Positions 21,691-32,665 of a DNA stretch of 64,000 nucleotides are shown here, piece after piece. The notes below the pieces were generated by a model. The model had not been told where the DNA came from, made no database searches, and saw nothing but the letters and a program-made list of their open reading frames with translations. This DNA comes from Pararge aegeria. Lineage: Eukaryota > Arthropoda > Insecta > Lepidoptera > Nymphalidae. The position numbers were made by a program, and so were the translations under genes. Location: contig NC_053194.1 of NCBI RefSeq assembly GCF_905163445.1, positions 15,728,921 through 15,792,920 of the forward strand, read 5' to 3'. How positions within the stretch are numbered: the stretch's first letter is position 1; each line of letters opens with the position of its first letter.

Positions 21691-21724
21691 TCAATATTAC
21701 TGACTACATAAGTAATCGAGTGAA

Positions 21725-22135
21725 GCAGTGACCCCCCAGAGCCCACTGGATAGAACTTTCGGAATGCCGAGTTCGAATCCCAGCACGCTAAGTTATGTGC
21801 GTTTTATTTACTGAAATATAACTGGCTTCAACGGTGAAGGAATACATGACGTATGACAGCAGTAATACGTCAGTAGGTGAATCTCTGAATGAAATGAGCA
21901 GACGTAGTCAGCCACGCAGGCCAACTGCAGATTGTTAGACTTCACATGTCTTCGTAAACGTTAAGGAGAACTCTGAGGCATGTAGGCTCCCTAATGATGT
22001 TTTCCTTATTTGAATCGCTTTCATTAAATACGCAAACGCAAACTCCTAGAAGTTAGCAGTGCGTGCCGGGGATCGAAATTAGTCCTCCCGAAAGGGGGGC
22101 GAAGCCCTATCTACCTTAAGGCTGTCACCGATGTA
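21725..22135. repeat. Two SINE-A fragments in opposite orientation
   Basis: A plus-strand head (GAGTTCGAATCCCAGCACGC at about 21770, to ACTGGCTTCAACGGTGAAGG) is followed by a minus-strand copy (about 21925-22135) with GAACTCTGAGGCATGTAGG, CAGTGCGTGCCGGGGATCGA and a reversed head. They form a head-to-head inverted pair rather than one element. Confidence 0.6.
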
Positions 22136-22154
22136 TCGCCGTTTGATTACTTTA

Positions 22155-22640
22155 GCATCATCATCATCATATCAACCCATAACCAGCCAACTACAGGGTA
22201 CGGGTCTCCTCCAGATATAAAATGAGTTATATTTATGCAGTAAGAGTTGTAAGAACTTAGGGGTAGCTTTTTACAACTCTTACAATGCCTACCCTTAAGT
22301 TTTTTATAAGTCGTTCTAGAGATTTTTATCATTTTATGTAATCTGCATACCCTGTGCATACCCTCTATGCACGCCACTGGTCTCCTCCCAAAATGAGAAG
22401 GGGTTAAGGCCGTACGCCACGCTGACCCAGTTCAGATTGGTGGACTCCACACACCTTTGAAAACATTATGCAGAACTCACTAGCATTCAGATTTTCTCAC
22501 GATGTTTCCTTCCCGTTGATGCATGTGATATTTTAATCGCTTAAAACGCACATAACTTATAAAAGTTGGAATTCGAACTCGGCCCCCCAATAGTCGAAGT
22601 CCTATCCCAGAGCTATCACTGCTTCAACTGTAACGCTCAA
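22155..22640 (-). repeat. SINE-A copy split by a MITE
   Basis: The 3' end lies at ATCATCATCATATCAACCCAT (about 22158), then CAGGGTACGGGTCTCCTC. The MITE (22212-22379) intervenes, and SINE-A resumes at GTCTCCTCCCAAAATGAGAA through CACACCTTTGAAAACATTAT to a reversed B box AATTCGAACTCGGCC near 22570. The target sequence is duplicated exactly. Confidence 0.8.
22212..22379. mobile_element. hAT-type MITE, 168 bp, with exact 8-bp target duplication
   Basis: GTCTCCTC at 22204-22211 is repeated exactly at 22380-22387. The right end, TATGCACGCCACTG, is the same terminal repeat as in the 14968-15144 element, and the interior TACAATGCCTA(C/T)CCTTAAG is shared. The left end starts CAG but has otherwise lost the terminal repeat, so this copy is 5'-degraded. 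Confidence 0.75.
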
Positions 22641-22644
22641 GACT

Positions 22645-23190
22645 CGGTACTAGGAAAGAATAACGAAACTAAATAAGAAAAAAGTGAAAATTATGTTATG
22701 TATAGTTGTTTGCGAAGTAGATCGCGCCGAATATCCGCCTTAGCGAAGTGACCCTGGATATAATGGTAGGGTTTGGCTACAGATAACCCATAGCTAAGTG
22801 CTGCCGTAATGGGCTCTGATTTCTTGCCTTCATTTCGATTTGGTTCCCTGAAAATTGTTTGTTTTATCAATCACAGATTTTATTTTTGACTGCGAAAAAA
22901 CTTTTGGATGGTAAACAACAAAATGCAGTAAACAATAAAATGAAGCATTATAGTAATTTATTTTACTTTAATTATAAAAGAACACCATTCCAACACCCGC
23001 TTAACTGAAGTTTGCTTTGTGCAAAGGATTTGAAAGACGTTTAAAATTAAAGCGAGAATTGAGAATAAAACCATTAATATTAATACAAAATGTGTTAAAA
23101 ATTATATTTGTTCTGTGGAGATCGATTAATAAATAAATGTGCACGGACATGGTCTTCAAATCGGACTTTTGGCTTGAGGACATCGTGTAC
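22645..23190. other. AT-rich, unassigned
   Basis: No supported feature apart from text near 22740-22830 (AAGTGCTGCCGTAATGGG) that weakly recalls the repeat pair at 23757 and 25200. Confidence 0.3.
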
Positions 23191-23194
23191 AGTC

Positions 23195-23246
23195 GTAGCC
23201 CTAAGAGATCTCGTTAGGGAACGAGCCAAATATCTCTTAGGGCTAC
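23195..23246. repeat. Inverted repeat, 15-bp arms, 22-base loop
   Basis: GTAGCCCTAAGAGAT (23195-23209) is exactly inverted at 23232-23246 (ATCTCTTAGGGCTAC). Confidence 0.9.
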
Positions 23247-23344
23247 TTTTTTTTTAAGTGTATTAATAGTATATATTAATGGATTTAACGAATGGATTAA
23301 CGTCCGTTTTCTATATTTAATCTGACTGTAATCTGTTCATAAGT

Positions 23345-23495
23345 TGTTGTACTGTATGAAGAAGAAGAAACACTTTATTGCACGTATAACATACATATAG
23401 GAAAAGAAACATTAATGAAACAGTAAACAATGTAGATTGCAAAAGCGGCCTTATTGCTGCAAGCAATCTCTTACAGGCAAACTTTGTAGAAAGGA
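23345..23495 (-). mobile_element. LINE-D 3' UTR
   Basis: ACTTTATTGCACGTATAACA, then GCGGCCTTATTGCTGCAAGC and TTACAGGCAAACTTTGTAG is the antisense LINE-D tail. A plus-strand relative with CCTTATCCTAAGTTTGCC follows near 23640-23720, so two tails face each other. Confidence 0.6.
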
Positions 23496-23756
23496 CTTAG
23501 AGCAAGAGAACGGATGAATATGAATATTTTTTGACAATAACAACGTTTCTATATAATAATTTCATAGATTAGGGATGTATTATTTTATTTGTGTAATCTA
23601 GTTCAAGTATTAGTATGTAGTTATTCGTATGTATTTTTTTTATTCATGAACAAACAGCAGTCTGTTATCCTCATGTTTTCCTTATCCTAAGTTTGCCTTG
23701 CAGAGATCGCTACTAAGTATAGCTTAGTAGCTATACTCTGCTTTCTATATTTATTT

Positions 23757-24060
23757 CTAAACGCACCCCGAGGAACGCAACTTTTTTGAAAGGGCGCCAT
23801 AATTGTGTTTGGAGCGAATCATTCCCAATTTCCGCCGTAACGAAACGGCCGTGGCCTGGCATGGTTCATATTGGGGTCCTTGGCGCTGCAGTGCCATAAC
23901 GTAAGTGCCAACGTAATGGGCGCGGCCTTTCGGGGAAATGTTACTACACGCACTGATTGTTACCCTCGTTTTACGGCACATTTAAATTATGAATTATGAC
24001 ACGATAGTAAAATTGTAAATCATTGTATGACATCTTGTAGTACCGTCGTTATATTATACG
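23757..24060. repeat. Unclassified repeat, first of a direct pair
   Basis: CATTCCCAATTTCCGCCGTA, then ATTGGGGTCCTTGGCGCTGC and CAGTGCCATAACGTAAGTGC are shared with 25200-25440 in the same orientation, at roughly 80-85% identity by eye. The minus frame at 23757-23981 is a by-product, since the second copy does not preserve it. Confidence 0.7.
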
Positions 24061-24119
24061 TCGCTTGAGTCATATATATTTTTATTAATTCCTCTCATTC
24101 ATTAGAGATTTTGGTTCGA

Positions 24120-24665
24120 TAAACCAAGAGTTACAGTGCTGTTGCTGATTTATAGCAATACAGTATTTGTAAGACAAAACATTACTCTTTATAAACGAAA
24201 AGTGGATATAAACAACCGCGTTACTCATAATGGACATGAGTTAGTGACATCTTCATATTGTTTGCGAAAGGTGCAGAAGTCATTTGTGAAATTGAGTACA
24301 TGCTTTTATAATCTGATTACCAAGGAAAATTATTAGGACCTGCCAATGCTAAGTTTAAACAATGTGTTAAAGCACATTTAATAAATCGTGGTTACTATAC
24401 TATTGATGAATTTCTTAACAAGGCTGCTTGGAAGCAGGCTCCGCTCTCATCTGTCACAAAATAGAAAATTGATTATATTTTTTTTTTTTAATTGTAAGCT
24501 GTAAAATGCCGTTAAGAAAGAGCAATCTGCTGAGTTTTTTTGCCGGCTGTTCTCGGTGGAATCTGCCTTCTGAAACGTTGGTAGAGTCACTACAAACAGA
24601 CTGTCTTGACGTTTCAAAATTGCTTGTAAACTGGGCCTATTTGAAAAAAATGAATTTTGAATTTT
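24120..24665 (+). pseudogene. LINE-E 3' end: C-terminal coding tail and UTR
   Basis: The readable frame (24136-24336) gives KVDINNRVTHNGHELVT and FYNLITKENY. A shifted frame then continues to INRGYYTIDEFLNKAAW, the standard C-terminal tail. The UTR has TTTTTGCCGGCTGTTCTCGG, GTAGAGTCACTACAAACAGAC and GGGCCTATTTGAA, ending TGAATTTTG at about 24663. The copy is truncated and frameshifted. Confidence 0.7.
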
Positions 24666-24669
24666 GTTT

Positions 24670-24860
24670 TGTTTGTTTTAAGTCTTTATTGCACACACAC
24701 ATTTTATATAAATTAAACACAAATACAGAAGAAACTTAAAATAATAAAAATAAAATAGAGCGTGCAAAGGCGGTCTTATCACTAAAGCGATCTCTTCCAG
24801 ACAACCTTTGACGTTAGGAAAAAAAAAACGAAGGAACGGGTTGGTGCAGCAATTAAAGTA
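24670..24860 (-). mobile_element. LINE-D 3' UTR
   Basis: AAGTCTTTATTGCACACACA, GCGGTCTTATCACTAAAGCG and CCAGACAACCTTTGACG is the antisense LINE-D tail, lying directly after the LINE-E copy in the opposite orientation. Confidence 0.65.
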
Positions 24861-25199
24861 TAAAAAATATATATATTTATATATATACAAAATAATTTTA
24901 ATAAACTACTTACTCATAAATTCTAATACTACATACATATTATACATAATATATATAAGTATATACATATTTAAGCAATATACTACATACTATAATATTT
25001 TGATGTTTATAATGAGGATATATATTTTATCCGTGCATAAACTGTAGCCGGATGTTTTGCAGGACTTACGTTATTTAGGTATGTTATAAAGTTTAGCATG
25101 ATCAGTTCAGCCACTAGGCCACGTAACAAATAAACAATGAGACACACAAGGCATTTATAATATTATAAGGGATATTTCAAAAAATAAACAAAGCAACTA

Positions 25200-25440
25200 G
25201 AAAAGTCGCCATTATGGCGTTGAAGCAAATCGTTCCCAATTTCCGCTGAAACGAAGTGGCTGTGGCCTCGCATGGTTTAAATTGGGGTCCTTGGTGCTGC
25301 AGTGCCATAACGTAAGTACCAACACAATGGGATCGGCCTTACAGGGAAATATCACTGCCCACTGATTGTTGCCCTCATTTGACGTGACATATATGACGTA
25401 GTATGATCGTTGATATTCCCGTACCGTAGTTATATCGCGT
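25200..25440. repeat. Unclassified repeat, second of a direct pair
   Basis: Matches 23757-24060 from CGCCATTATGGCGTTG through GTCCTTGGTGCTGCAGTGCC to CTGATTGTTGCCCTCATTTGACG. The loss of an open frame here argues against coding. Confidence 0.7.
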
Positions 25441-25974
25441 AATTACTCGTTTGGACATCTTACTGGAGAGTAGAAAAATAATGAGTTGAAACTTCATCAA
25501 ACTGATTTTAGGATAATTTTTAAACAATTTCACTCTACTTTTACCTGCGCAGATTTGTTTGCTCTTTATTTGCTGTCCTCATTTAACTGTTATGACATAG
25601 CGTCGTTTTTTGCTAAATTTACAGTAAATTCAGAATGCTAATTAGTTGTAATTTGTATGGAAAGGTATTTAGGATCATATTAATAGAAGTATAACACTAC
25701 GATGTATGGATATATTTTGACATTTAATTCCTAACGTAACGCAGTATCTCTTAGTTGGCGGGTCCTTGCACCCACAGCTGGTAAAGTCGGTGGTTGCATG
25801 GCTAACTTCTTTTTTTTCATATTTAAAATATAATTTTACGTGTAATATTTCCTTTCGCATGAAGTCCTTTACGCGTTATAACGATTCTGAATCATTTACA
25901 GTGTGTGAAAATAAGATTTTTGTTTTTCGAATTAAATGATAATGTTCACAAAAATATATCTAAATTAAAGAGGA

Positions 25975-26200
25975 AATATGACTGCAATAATTTGAACATT
26001 AGAAGCAAACATAAACTTGTTCAATATACTAGACTACCTAAATAAGTGATTCATGTGATTGTAGGAAATTGTATACAATTTTACAGTAAACTACCCATTG
26101 ATATCTTAGAGATGTCTCTGAAAGAGCTCAAAGTTTGTATTAATTAAACGTAATCTTATAGAAATGTCTTATTATAGTATAAACAATCGTGTTTTATTTC
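25975..26200 (+). pseudogene. LINE-E C-terminal fragment
   Basis: Reading with stops: NLNIRSKHKLVQYTRLPK, GNCIQFYSKLPIDILEMSLKEL. This aligns with the minus-strand copy at 20745-21020. It is short and decayed. Confidence 0.65.
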
Positions 26201-26290
26201 GATTACGATATCAATATCGATTTTTATATCGATTACAGATACCGATATTTATATCGATTTTTTATATCGATTATTCTATTCTAATCTGAT
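26190..26290. repeat. ATATCGATT-rich block
   Basis: ATATCGAT(T) recurs at least five times between 26205 and 26275, spaced about 12-27 bases apart. Tandem degeneration or clustered factor sites are both possible. Confidence 0.5.
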
Positions 26291-26394
26291 TCATACAAAT
26301 AAATGTTTAAAACACGTTTTAAAGTAAAAAGATATGAAAATAGTCTTTATTTAATACCAAAACAAAAATAGTTTAACATCTACTACCATTGAAT

Positions 26395-26475
26395 CTCTTA
26401 TCTTCTCTTCTCTTCTACTCTACTCTAGTCTATTACATTTATTCTATTCTATTCTATTCTATTATATATAGCAAA
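26395..26475. repeat. (TCTTC)n then (ATTCT)n simple repeats
   Basis: TCTCTTCTCTTCTACTC is followed by ATTCTATTCTATTCTATTCT, with drift between pentamers. Confidence 0.85.
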
Positions 26476-26584
26476 TCCTCCCGCTGGGAGAGTCCTGGTC
26501 CAGTGCAGCTGTGTTCTGTTATTGAAGAAGAATAGAGTAATTACTCATAAAGTTATAAGTAATATATTTTACATCCCCACTTCT

Positions 26585-27045
26585 TCTAAGTAATATCGAT
26601 TTTGCATGTCGTAGGTTAAATGCAAGGCGTAAACCTCGATTTGCGTGGGCTAGATGGAAGACAAGGTATTCGGCAAATAACTTTTTATCTCGTGCGTGCA
26701 ATGCTTTTAACAACAAATATTGTGAGACGGACATTTTTCATGTCAAAATTGGCACGTTTAGAAAATTTATTTCGACAAAATAAGTACTATAGCTTTAAAG
26801 TTTTTGTTTTTCATTTTTGTTTTACTTACATTATTATTATTTTTTTCTTTTTTTTGTATAATAATTGCTTGCTAGGTACTTACTCCTAAGCAATTGTGGT
26901 TAATGTTATCGTGTTATATGTATAACCAAGTTGTGGAAACTTTATTGGTCTATGTGATACAAAAATACGGCATTACTTTTATGTATAATTATACTGTTTG
27001 TTTCCCTTGAAAAGCTAATAAATAAATAAATAAATAAATAAACAT
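26585..27045 (+). pseudogene. LINE 3' end with (AAAT)n tail
   Basis: The short plus frame reads RLNARRKPRFAWARWKTRY, then RACNAFNNKYCETDIFHVK, the RACxxxNxxxxxxDIF pattern seen at the C-terminus of several LINE clades. A 3' UTR follows, ending in AATAAATAAATAAATAAATA at 27018-27043. This is a different family from LINE-E and LINE-D. The minus frame at 26519-26734 is antisense. Confidence 0.55.
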
Positions 27046-27499
27046 TTCTACACAATCAAAGATTCCCGCACTTATCTCCGACGTTAGGTAAAACGATGAT
27101 CGCGATAACTGAAGTTATAAAATTTAACGGGGGTAGGTCGGAATTAACGAACGGAACGGACTTCCGGCCTCCACGCCCCAGAAACTTTAACAGTTTCTTT
27201 ATAGCATACTCCACACAATATTCAATTGTAGGTCAAAGTTAATTAGTATTGTTTTTTTCACTGTGTCTCAACCATTGAATTAAGAAGATACAGAATCCTC
27301 ATTCAGCTATTATTGTATGCAATTCACTGTTTTCAAAACAGTGAAAACGCCCTGCACATGTCTCACTCTACATACGCGGAACGTTGCTGTCTCAAATATT
27401 TTTTCCTATTTTCCCATTTTATGGTGAACGCTTAGAACATTAGAGGTTAAATAATTACTGTCAACTGCTAATAATTGGTCTAAGTGACTAACCGTTTGT

Positions 27500-27968
27500 A
27501 AAGAAACCATTCTAACGTGGAGTGGTTTTTGATGCTTCAATATTAATGAAGTCGACCGTTATTGTTCTGATCGTCGTTTCAGTCAATGGTCTACTCGCGA
27601 AATGCTTCGATCAACATCTTAAGAAGCTTTCTCTTGGTTGTTGGATCAAGGGTCGGATACAGAAGGCAGTAGTCCTTGAAACGGCGCGTAGTTTGAAGCC
27701 CTGACCGCCGGTTGCTTGGGCATTCAAAAGCCCCGCAAGCGGAGGGTAGATGTTTATTCTTACAAATTTTAATAGAGTTTCATATATTTTTAAGCATTTT
27801 TAAGTATAAAAAAAAATAAAATCAATAAATATAAAACATACACTTTGGTTGCCTAGAAGAAATCGCTATGTAGCGATAAGGCCACCAAATTGTACTCTCT
27901 TGCTTTGTATTTATATCTCTGTAACTACCTTTTTTTCTTTGGTGTACAATAAAACTGTGAACTGTATT
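27500..27968 (+). mobile_element. LINE 3' end with LINE-D UTR
   Basis: The plus frame ends WIKGRIQKAVVLETARSLKP (27703), resembling the QKAVVLxTxRIVRxFL close of a LINE ORF2. The UTR runs through GGTTGCCTAGAAGAAATCGC, GATAAGGCCACCAAATTGTA and GTACAATAAAACTG. This copy links the LINE-D tail to coding remains. Confidence 0.65.
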
Positions 27969-28194
27969 CTGATCTGCCTTCGCCGAATATAATATAATAT
28001 AATATAATAAATAAATACTTAAATATGAGTAAGAATAAATCCCCTAATGACGTCTTTATTGCTTAACATAATGTCTCAGGATAATACCTACGAGCTACTA
28101 GGTATTCCCCGGGTTTTTCGTCCTCGTTAATTACGGGTTTTCGGTACCCGTGGGAACCGTTTGTTTTACTGGGATAAAAAGTTGCCTATGTTAT

Positions 28195-28345
28195 TCTCCG
28201 TCGTTTCAACTAATTCTATATTATGAAAATTAAGCTTGATATGCTATACTCCGCGAAAAGCAGGAGAATCTGTATAGTGTAATTTATAATATCTTCAATC
28301 CTTATACTCCACACCAAACAGATCTTCGGCAATGTAACCTCTACC
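28195..28345 (-). repeat. Repeat H, inverse of 34690-34860
   Basis: TGAAAATTAAGCTTGATATG, TACTCCGCGAAAAGCAGG and TCCTTATACTCCACACCAAA are the reverse complement of the block after the Jockey tail at 34690-34860. It is probably a LINE 3' region or an associated repeat. Confidence 0.55.
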
Positions 28346-28439
28346 AATAACTAATAATTCTATCCAATAACTAATTCTATGTCAAAAGCAAGTCGATTGG
28401 TTGCAGATTAGGACGTGAAAGGTTAAACAAACAAATTAT

Positions 28440-28612
28440 CTTCCGGTCCCCCGCGACTTCGTCCGCTTATGAGTCAACCTTAGAAGATAGACATATGATG
28501 GCGCGAACTTTTTTTTTAGAACTTTTAAAGAGGAACAATTCTGTCGTGCATTATTTTACTTCACACGTATTGGACGCTCTCAAAAAAAATATTTTTTAAC
28601 GTTTTAATAATA
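28440..28612. mobile_element. Helitron-like remnant
   Basis: CCCCCGCGACTTCGTCCGCTTATG matches the hairpin-bearing terminus of the element at 36015-36449. The other end is lost in AT-rich sequence near 28610. Confidence 0.4.
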
Positions 28613-28614
28613 AT

Positions 28615-28818
28615 AGATAATAAATAAATATACTACGACACACACATCGCCCTCTAGCCCCAAAGTAAGCGTAGCTTGTGTTATGGGTACTAAGATAACT
28701 GATTTTTATGAATATAATGCACACAAATAATTATAATATACAGATAAACACCCAGACACTGAAAACATTCATGTTCATCACACAAGCATTTTCCAGTTGA
28801 ATCGAACCCACAACAAAG
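28615..28818 (-). repeat. SINE-B copy
   Basis: Antisense order: TACTACGACACACACATCGCC, GTAAGCGTAGCTTGTGTTATG, AAACACCCAGACACTG, then CCAGTTGAATCGAACCCAC. It is truncated in the A-box region. Confidence 0.8.
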
Positions 28819-29112
28819 TCGTTTATGCGAAATTTTTCATCGATGTTCCGCTCCTATTAGTCGTAGCTAATGTTGTATAGCCTAGAGCCTTCCTCGATAA
28901 ATGGACTTCAAGCAAACAAACTCTCCAGCTCTATAATATTAGTACAGATGTATTCAAGTAGGAATAGAGCTTTTTTGTGGCAGAGCTACTCCGGGGAAGT
29001 AATTGCCAAGGATATTTCTACCGCCAAGCCATATTGTCATTTGTTGCCCGTGTTATGTAGGCACATGAGGCTTGACCCCTACGCGTAAGACAGTTTGTAG
29101 AACATATTCCTT

Positions 29113-29690
29113 GCATGCCCTGTGAATTGTTGCTCTGTTTATAGGCAATGGTTTCCCAGTTACCAACAGGCCAACTTTTTCTTCTTCTTTGCTCTGGCCA
29201 GTTTCCGCATGTATACAGTTCGCATATTGTGCGACGAAGTATCCCGCTATTACTGCTACTTCAGCCACCTTTTCTCGTTACTCTAGCTCGTTCCAGAAGC
29301 CTAGCATGCCCTGTGAATTGTTGCTCGGTTTATAGGCAATGGTTTCCCACTGACCAACAGGCCATCTTTTTCTTCTTCTTTCCTCTGGACAGTTTCCGCA
29401 CGTATACAGTTCGCATATTGTGCGACGAAGTATCCCGCTATTACTGCTACTTCAGCCACCTTTTCTCGTTACTCTAGCTCGTTCCAGAAGCCTAGCATGC
29501 CCTGGGAATGCTCGGTTTATAGGCAATGGTTTCCCACTTACCAATAGGCGATCTTCTTCTTCTCCTTCTTCTTTCCTGTGTGCAGTTTCCGCACGTAAGC
29601 ACGTCACATGTTGTGCGTTTAAATATCCCGCGAATACTGATACTTCAGCCACCTATTCTTGTTACTTCAGATCGTTCCAGAAGGTTGCTA
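29113..29690 (+). repeat. 191-bp tandem array, about three units
   Basis: GCATGCCCTGTGAATTG recurs at 29113, 29304 and 29495 (GCATGCCCTGGGAATG in the third), an exact 191-base spacing. Units share ATAGGCAATGGTTTCCCA, CATATTGTGCGACGAAG and TACTTCAGCCACC. Units 1-2 are closest; unit 3 has diverged and leads into single-copy text with GTCTGCCTCCATACATGCTC. Overlapping frames (29148-29824) arise from the repeats. A related GGGAATTGTTGCTCTGTTTA occurs at 54000. Confidence 0.85.
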
Positions 29691-29699
29691 GGGACTTCC

Positions 29700-31380
29700 G
29701 GGAATGTGACTGGGTATCTTCGGTAGACTTTAAGATGCTCTGCTACGCCCTTAACGCCAGCATCACGTGCGTTGATGTTTCGTCTGCCTCCATACATGCT
29801 CTGCAAAGACAGCTACACCTATAATGGAAAGATGTCTGTTTAAAGGGCTTAACCCTGTTTTTGGTCCCACCTTTCTGTGTTTACCGCTGCCCAAGCGGAG
29901 TAGTTTTTTAGGTGTTGATTTATGTTAGGGCCATCTGCTTGGATCGTCAATTATAACTTTAAAAAAAGGAACGCAAAAACTTATAAAAATAAGAAAAAAT
30001 GCATGAAAATATTTATGGTGAATCCCGCAGTTTCATAACGTTGGCGATTTGAATACCTTTTAGAACGAAAGTAGGGGTGGTGTAGAAACTTGTGAATGGA
30101 TACGTTTCTCATTAGAACCAGTTTCGCTGCGTCATTATACAAGAAAGATATTTCTGCATTTGAAGTTCTATGTGAAGTTTTCTATTATGTTTGGTTTGCA
30201 GTTATGTCCAAAGTTTTGTATTCCGTGTGTATGTTTGATAAACCAAGCACTAAGTTTCATGAAATTCAGCAAAGATAGCTGGTATTTTGGAGAATGACAT
30301 ACCAAAAAAGAAAATCGGAGAACTTAATTTAATTAAAAAACCGTGTTATTTCTGCTGTGGCATTACACTGTGAAACCAAATACATGTGATTCGACAACGT
30401 CACGTAGTCAAGTCAATATCCCTACGATAGAGTCGTGGTTGTCACGTAGTCTGTTGCCGGTGTTACATTACAGAGCAGTTACAAGTAGAGTATCTATGTT
30501 TTTGAATATATAATATTTCAGAAACTATCGATTTAAAAAAAAAAAGGTCGTAGAACAAAAGTTGTTAATTTTAATGTAAATAACTACAGGCTGAGAGCTT
30601 TCTGGTATTTTTTATTTAACCCTGTGTGTATTCTTATGGTCACTGTTGAACAAAAATCACAAATGACAATGTGTATACTCTTACGGCCGTTTTCTATATT
30701 AAATCTATCTGTAATCTGTTGATAAGCATAAATAAAAAAAAATTATGGATATTTTTGAAGTAAAACTTCTTTAGGCGCGACTAGGGAGTAACTCAGATTT
30801 TTTCCGACGGAAGTAACGCCAGACTTCTGTGTAGTTTCCGCTATTTAAAAATAATAATTTGGATTGGTGGTAAGTATAAGTCATATACTCCATGCACTTG
30901 ACTTATACGCCAGCTAGTGGCAAATATCATAATCAATTAGGATTATTTATTTCCAATATTTTCAAACGTATCAATTGTGAATAGCAAAGTGAATAAAAAT
31001 TCAACAGTTTTTTATCTTGACATGTGCTGGTCTAACCTTAAATTTTCTACTCTCAATAATTCTATTTAACAAATGAATATATTTATAAACGTATGGATCG
31101 AATATGGAAAATGTCCACTAATCGCAACAAATGGTTCGCCCGTGCTTAGCCTTCCTTTATTATTAATATAAACGTATTTCAGTCAGTTCACTTTCAAAGG
31201 TAAATGTGTAAAACGAGAATGCTAAGCTGTCATCAGATCGTGTCGTCAATTGGAAGTGGTCCAAATCCAAATGCATGAAACTGGAATATCGGTAACGTAG
31301 GTACCTATCTATCAATACTAACGGTGCTAATTCTGAAGTAGCTGAGAGCCAAGAGGCTTAGGGGTATCAAGTTGAAATAG
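29700..31380. other. Unassigned stretch
   Basis: No gene is supported. A short block near 30690 (CCGTTTTCTATATTAAATCT, then TGTAATCTGTTGATAAG) is shared with 23298-23345. The 60-codon frame at 30096-30278 has no domain or splice context. Confidence 0.35.
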
Positions 31381-31384
31381 TCAG

Positions 31385-31530
31385 CCCACTACAGAGCACG
31401 GGTCTCTGAATGATAAGGGCTTAGAAAACGTTATGGAGAACTCTCACGCATGCAGGGTTCCTCGACGTGTTTTCCGATCATTAAAGCGAGTGATATTTTC
31501 ATGCTTACATTAAAAACGTACAAAACCAAA
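31385..31530 (-). repeat. SINE-A fragment
   Basis: CCACTACAGAGCACGGGTCTC, AACTCTCACGCATGCAGGGTTCC and AGCGAGTGATATTTTCATGC is the minus-strand SINE-A body without its head. Confidence 0.65.
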
Positions 31531-32279
31531 AGTACACATATGTACACAGTAAAGGTAAACTTTAGCATAACATAAAAACTTAGATATGAGTTGGAGTAAA
31601 TAAATAATAGTCGCTTTATTCAGCGATATAATGAGCCTTAACCATTATCATTTTTGAGTTTTCAATTTAATACTTATTTTAGTTTTTATATTTTGACCGG
31701 AGATAATAATGATAATGTTGTATGTAGGTGCATACAAATTGGTGCATGATAATTGTCTATGGCACTAGATAGAATTTGTAAATCTAACACATTTTAATTT
31801 ACGAATATTGTTACAATAAATTGCTCAAGCCTTATGAATTAATATATAAATAAAACAGCATTTTTAAATATGCCCAGTGACTGAGACTGACTTATGATCA
31901 TTGGATCATATTTCCACAATTCTGTAGCTTTAACAGTGAATTTAGTATTTTTTTCTAAATTTTAGGCGTAATACTTTTGAAGAAGTGTTAGGCCCAACAC
32001 TGGTATATAATATATTTTTTCAATAGTGGAAAGTCTCGACCTTTATCCCCGGCGGGTGCAAATTGAGAATTGATAATTTATTTACTTATTTATTGCCGTG
32101 AACACAAAAAAACACATGTATGCAGCCATATCTGGCGTACAACTGAGGTTGATATAAAATATGAAAGTTGTTCAGAATTACCACGCTTATTACTAAGTCA
32201 GTACTTAAATCTAATTTTAGATTAATGTCAGATTATACATTATATTAATATGAGTTTCATATGAATACGTGGGTGTATT

Positions 32280-32500
32280 AATGAATGGCGCGTTGAGCAG
32301 CGATCCTGGTCTCAGACTCCAAGGCTATGGGTTCAACTTCTACTGCGGGATGGTTATCTGTAAATTATAAGTTTTAAGGACATTTTATTCGTAAAAATAT
32401 TCATTCGTCTTCTTAATACTCATAACACAACATACGCTTACTTTAAGGCTAGATAGCAATGTGTGCATTGTCGTAGAAAATATATATTTTTTTATTATTA
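32280..32500 (+). repeat. SINE-B copy, diverged
   Basis: GAATGGCGCGTTGAGCAGCG (A-box region), CTCAGACTCCAAGGCTATGG, then CTCATAACACAACATACGCT and GGCTAGATAGCAATGTGTGC. The middle is shortened. The 750 bases before it are AT-rich and unassigned. Confidence 0.7.
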
Positions 32501-32502
32501 CT

Positions 32503-32665
32503 CAGGTGGAAGGCTTCGGCCGTGGCTGGTTTCCACTGTACCGAAAGTTCCGGTACGATGGATTAAATTACCATACCATTGGGTTAGCCAGCTACAATCT
32601 TAGTCTGCTTCACCACTTACCACCTGGTTTCTAAGGTAGCCCTTATGGTGGTATAAAAAAAAACG
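32503..32665 (+). repeat. SINE-C 3' half with a local duplication
   Basis: GGTGGAAGGCTTCGGCCGTG, GTTCCGGTACGATGGATTAA and GCTTCACCACTTACCACC are SINE-C body. GTGGTATAAAAAAAAAC occurs twice about 50 bases apart (near 32650 and 32700). Confidence 0.55.

Noticed and set aside
23757..25440. LTR retrotransposon flanked by direct repeats
   Set aside because: The repeats lack TG...CA ends and target duplications, and the interior contains only LINE tails, with no gag or pol.
29148..29824. Overlapping plus-strand frames of 66-134 codons
   Set aside because: They fall in several frames of a 191-bp tandem array and repeat one another; no splice sites or domains.
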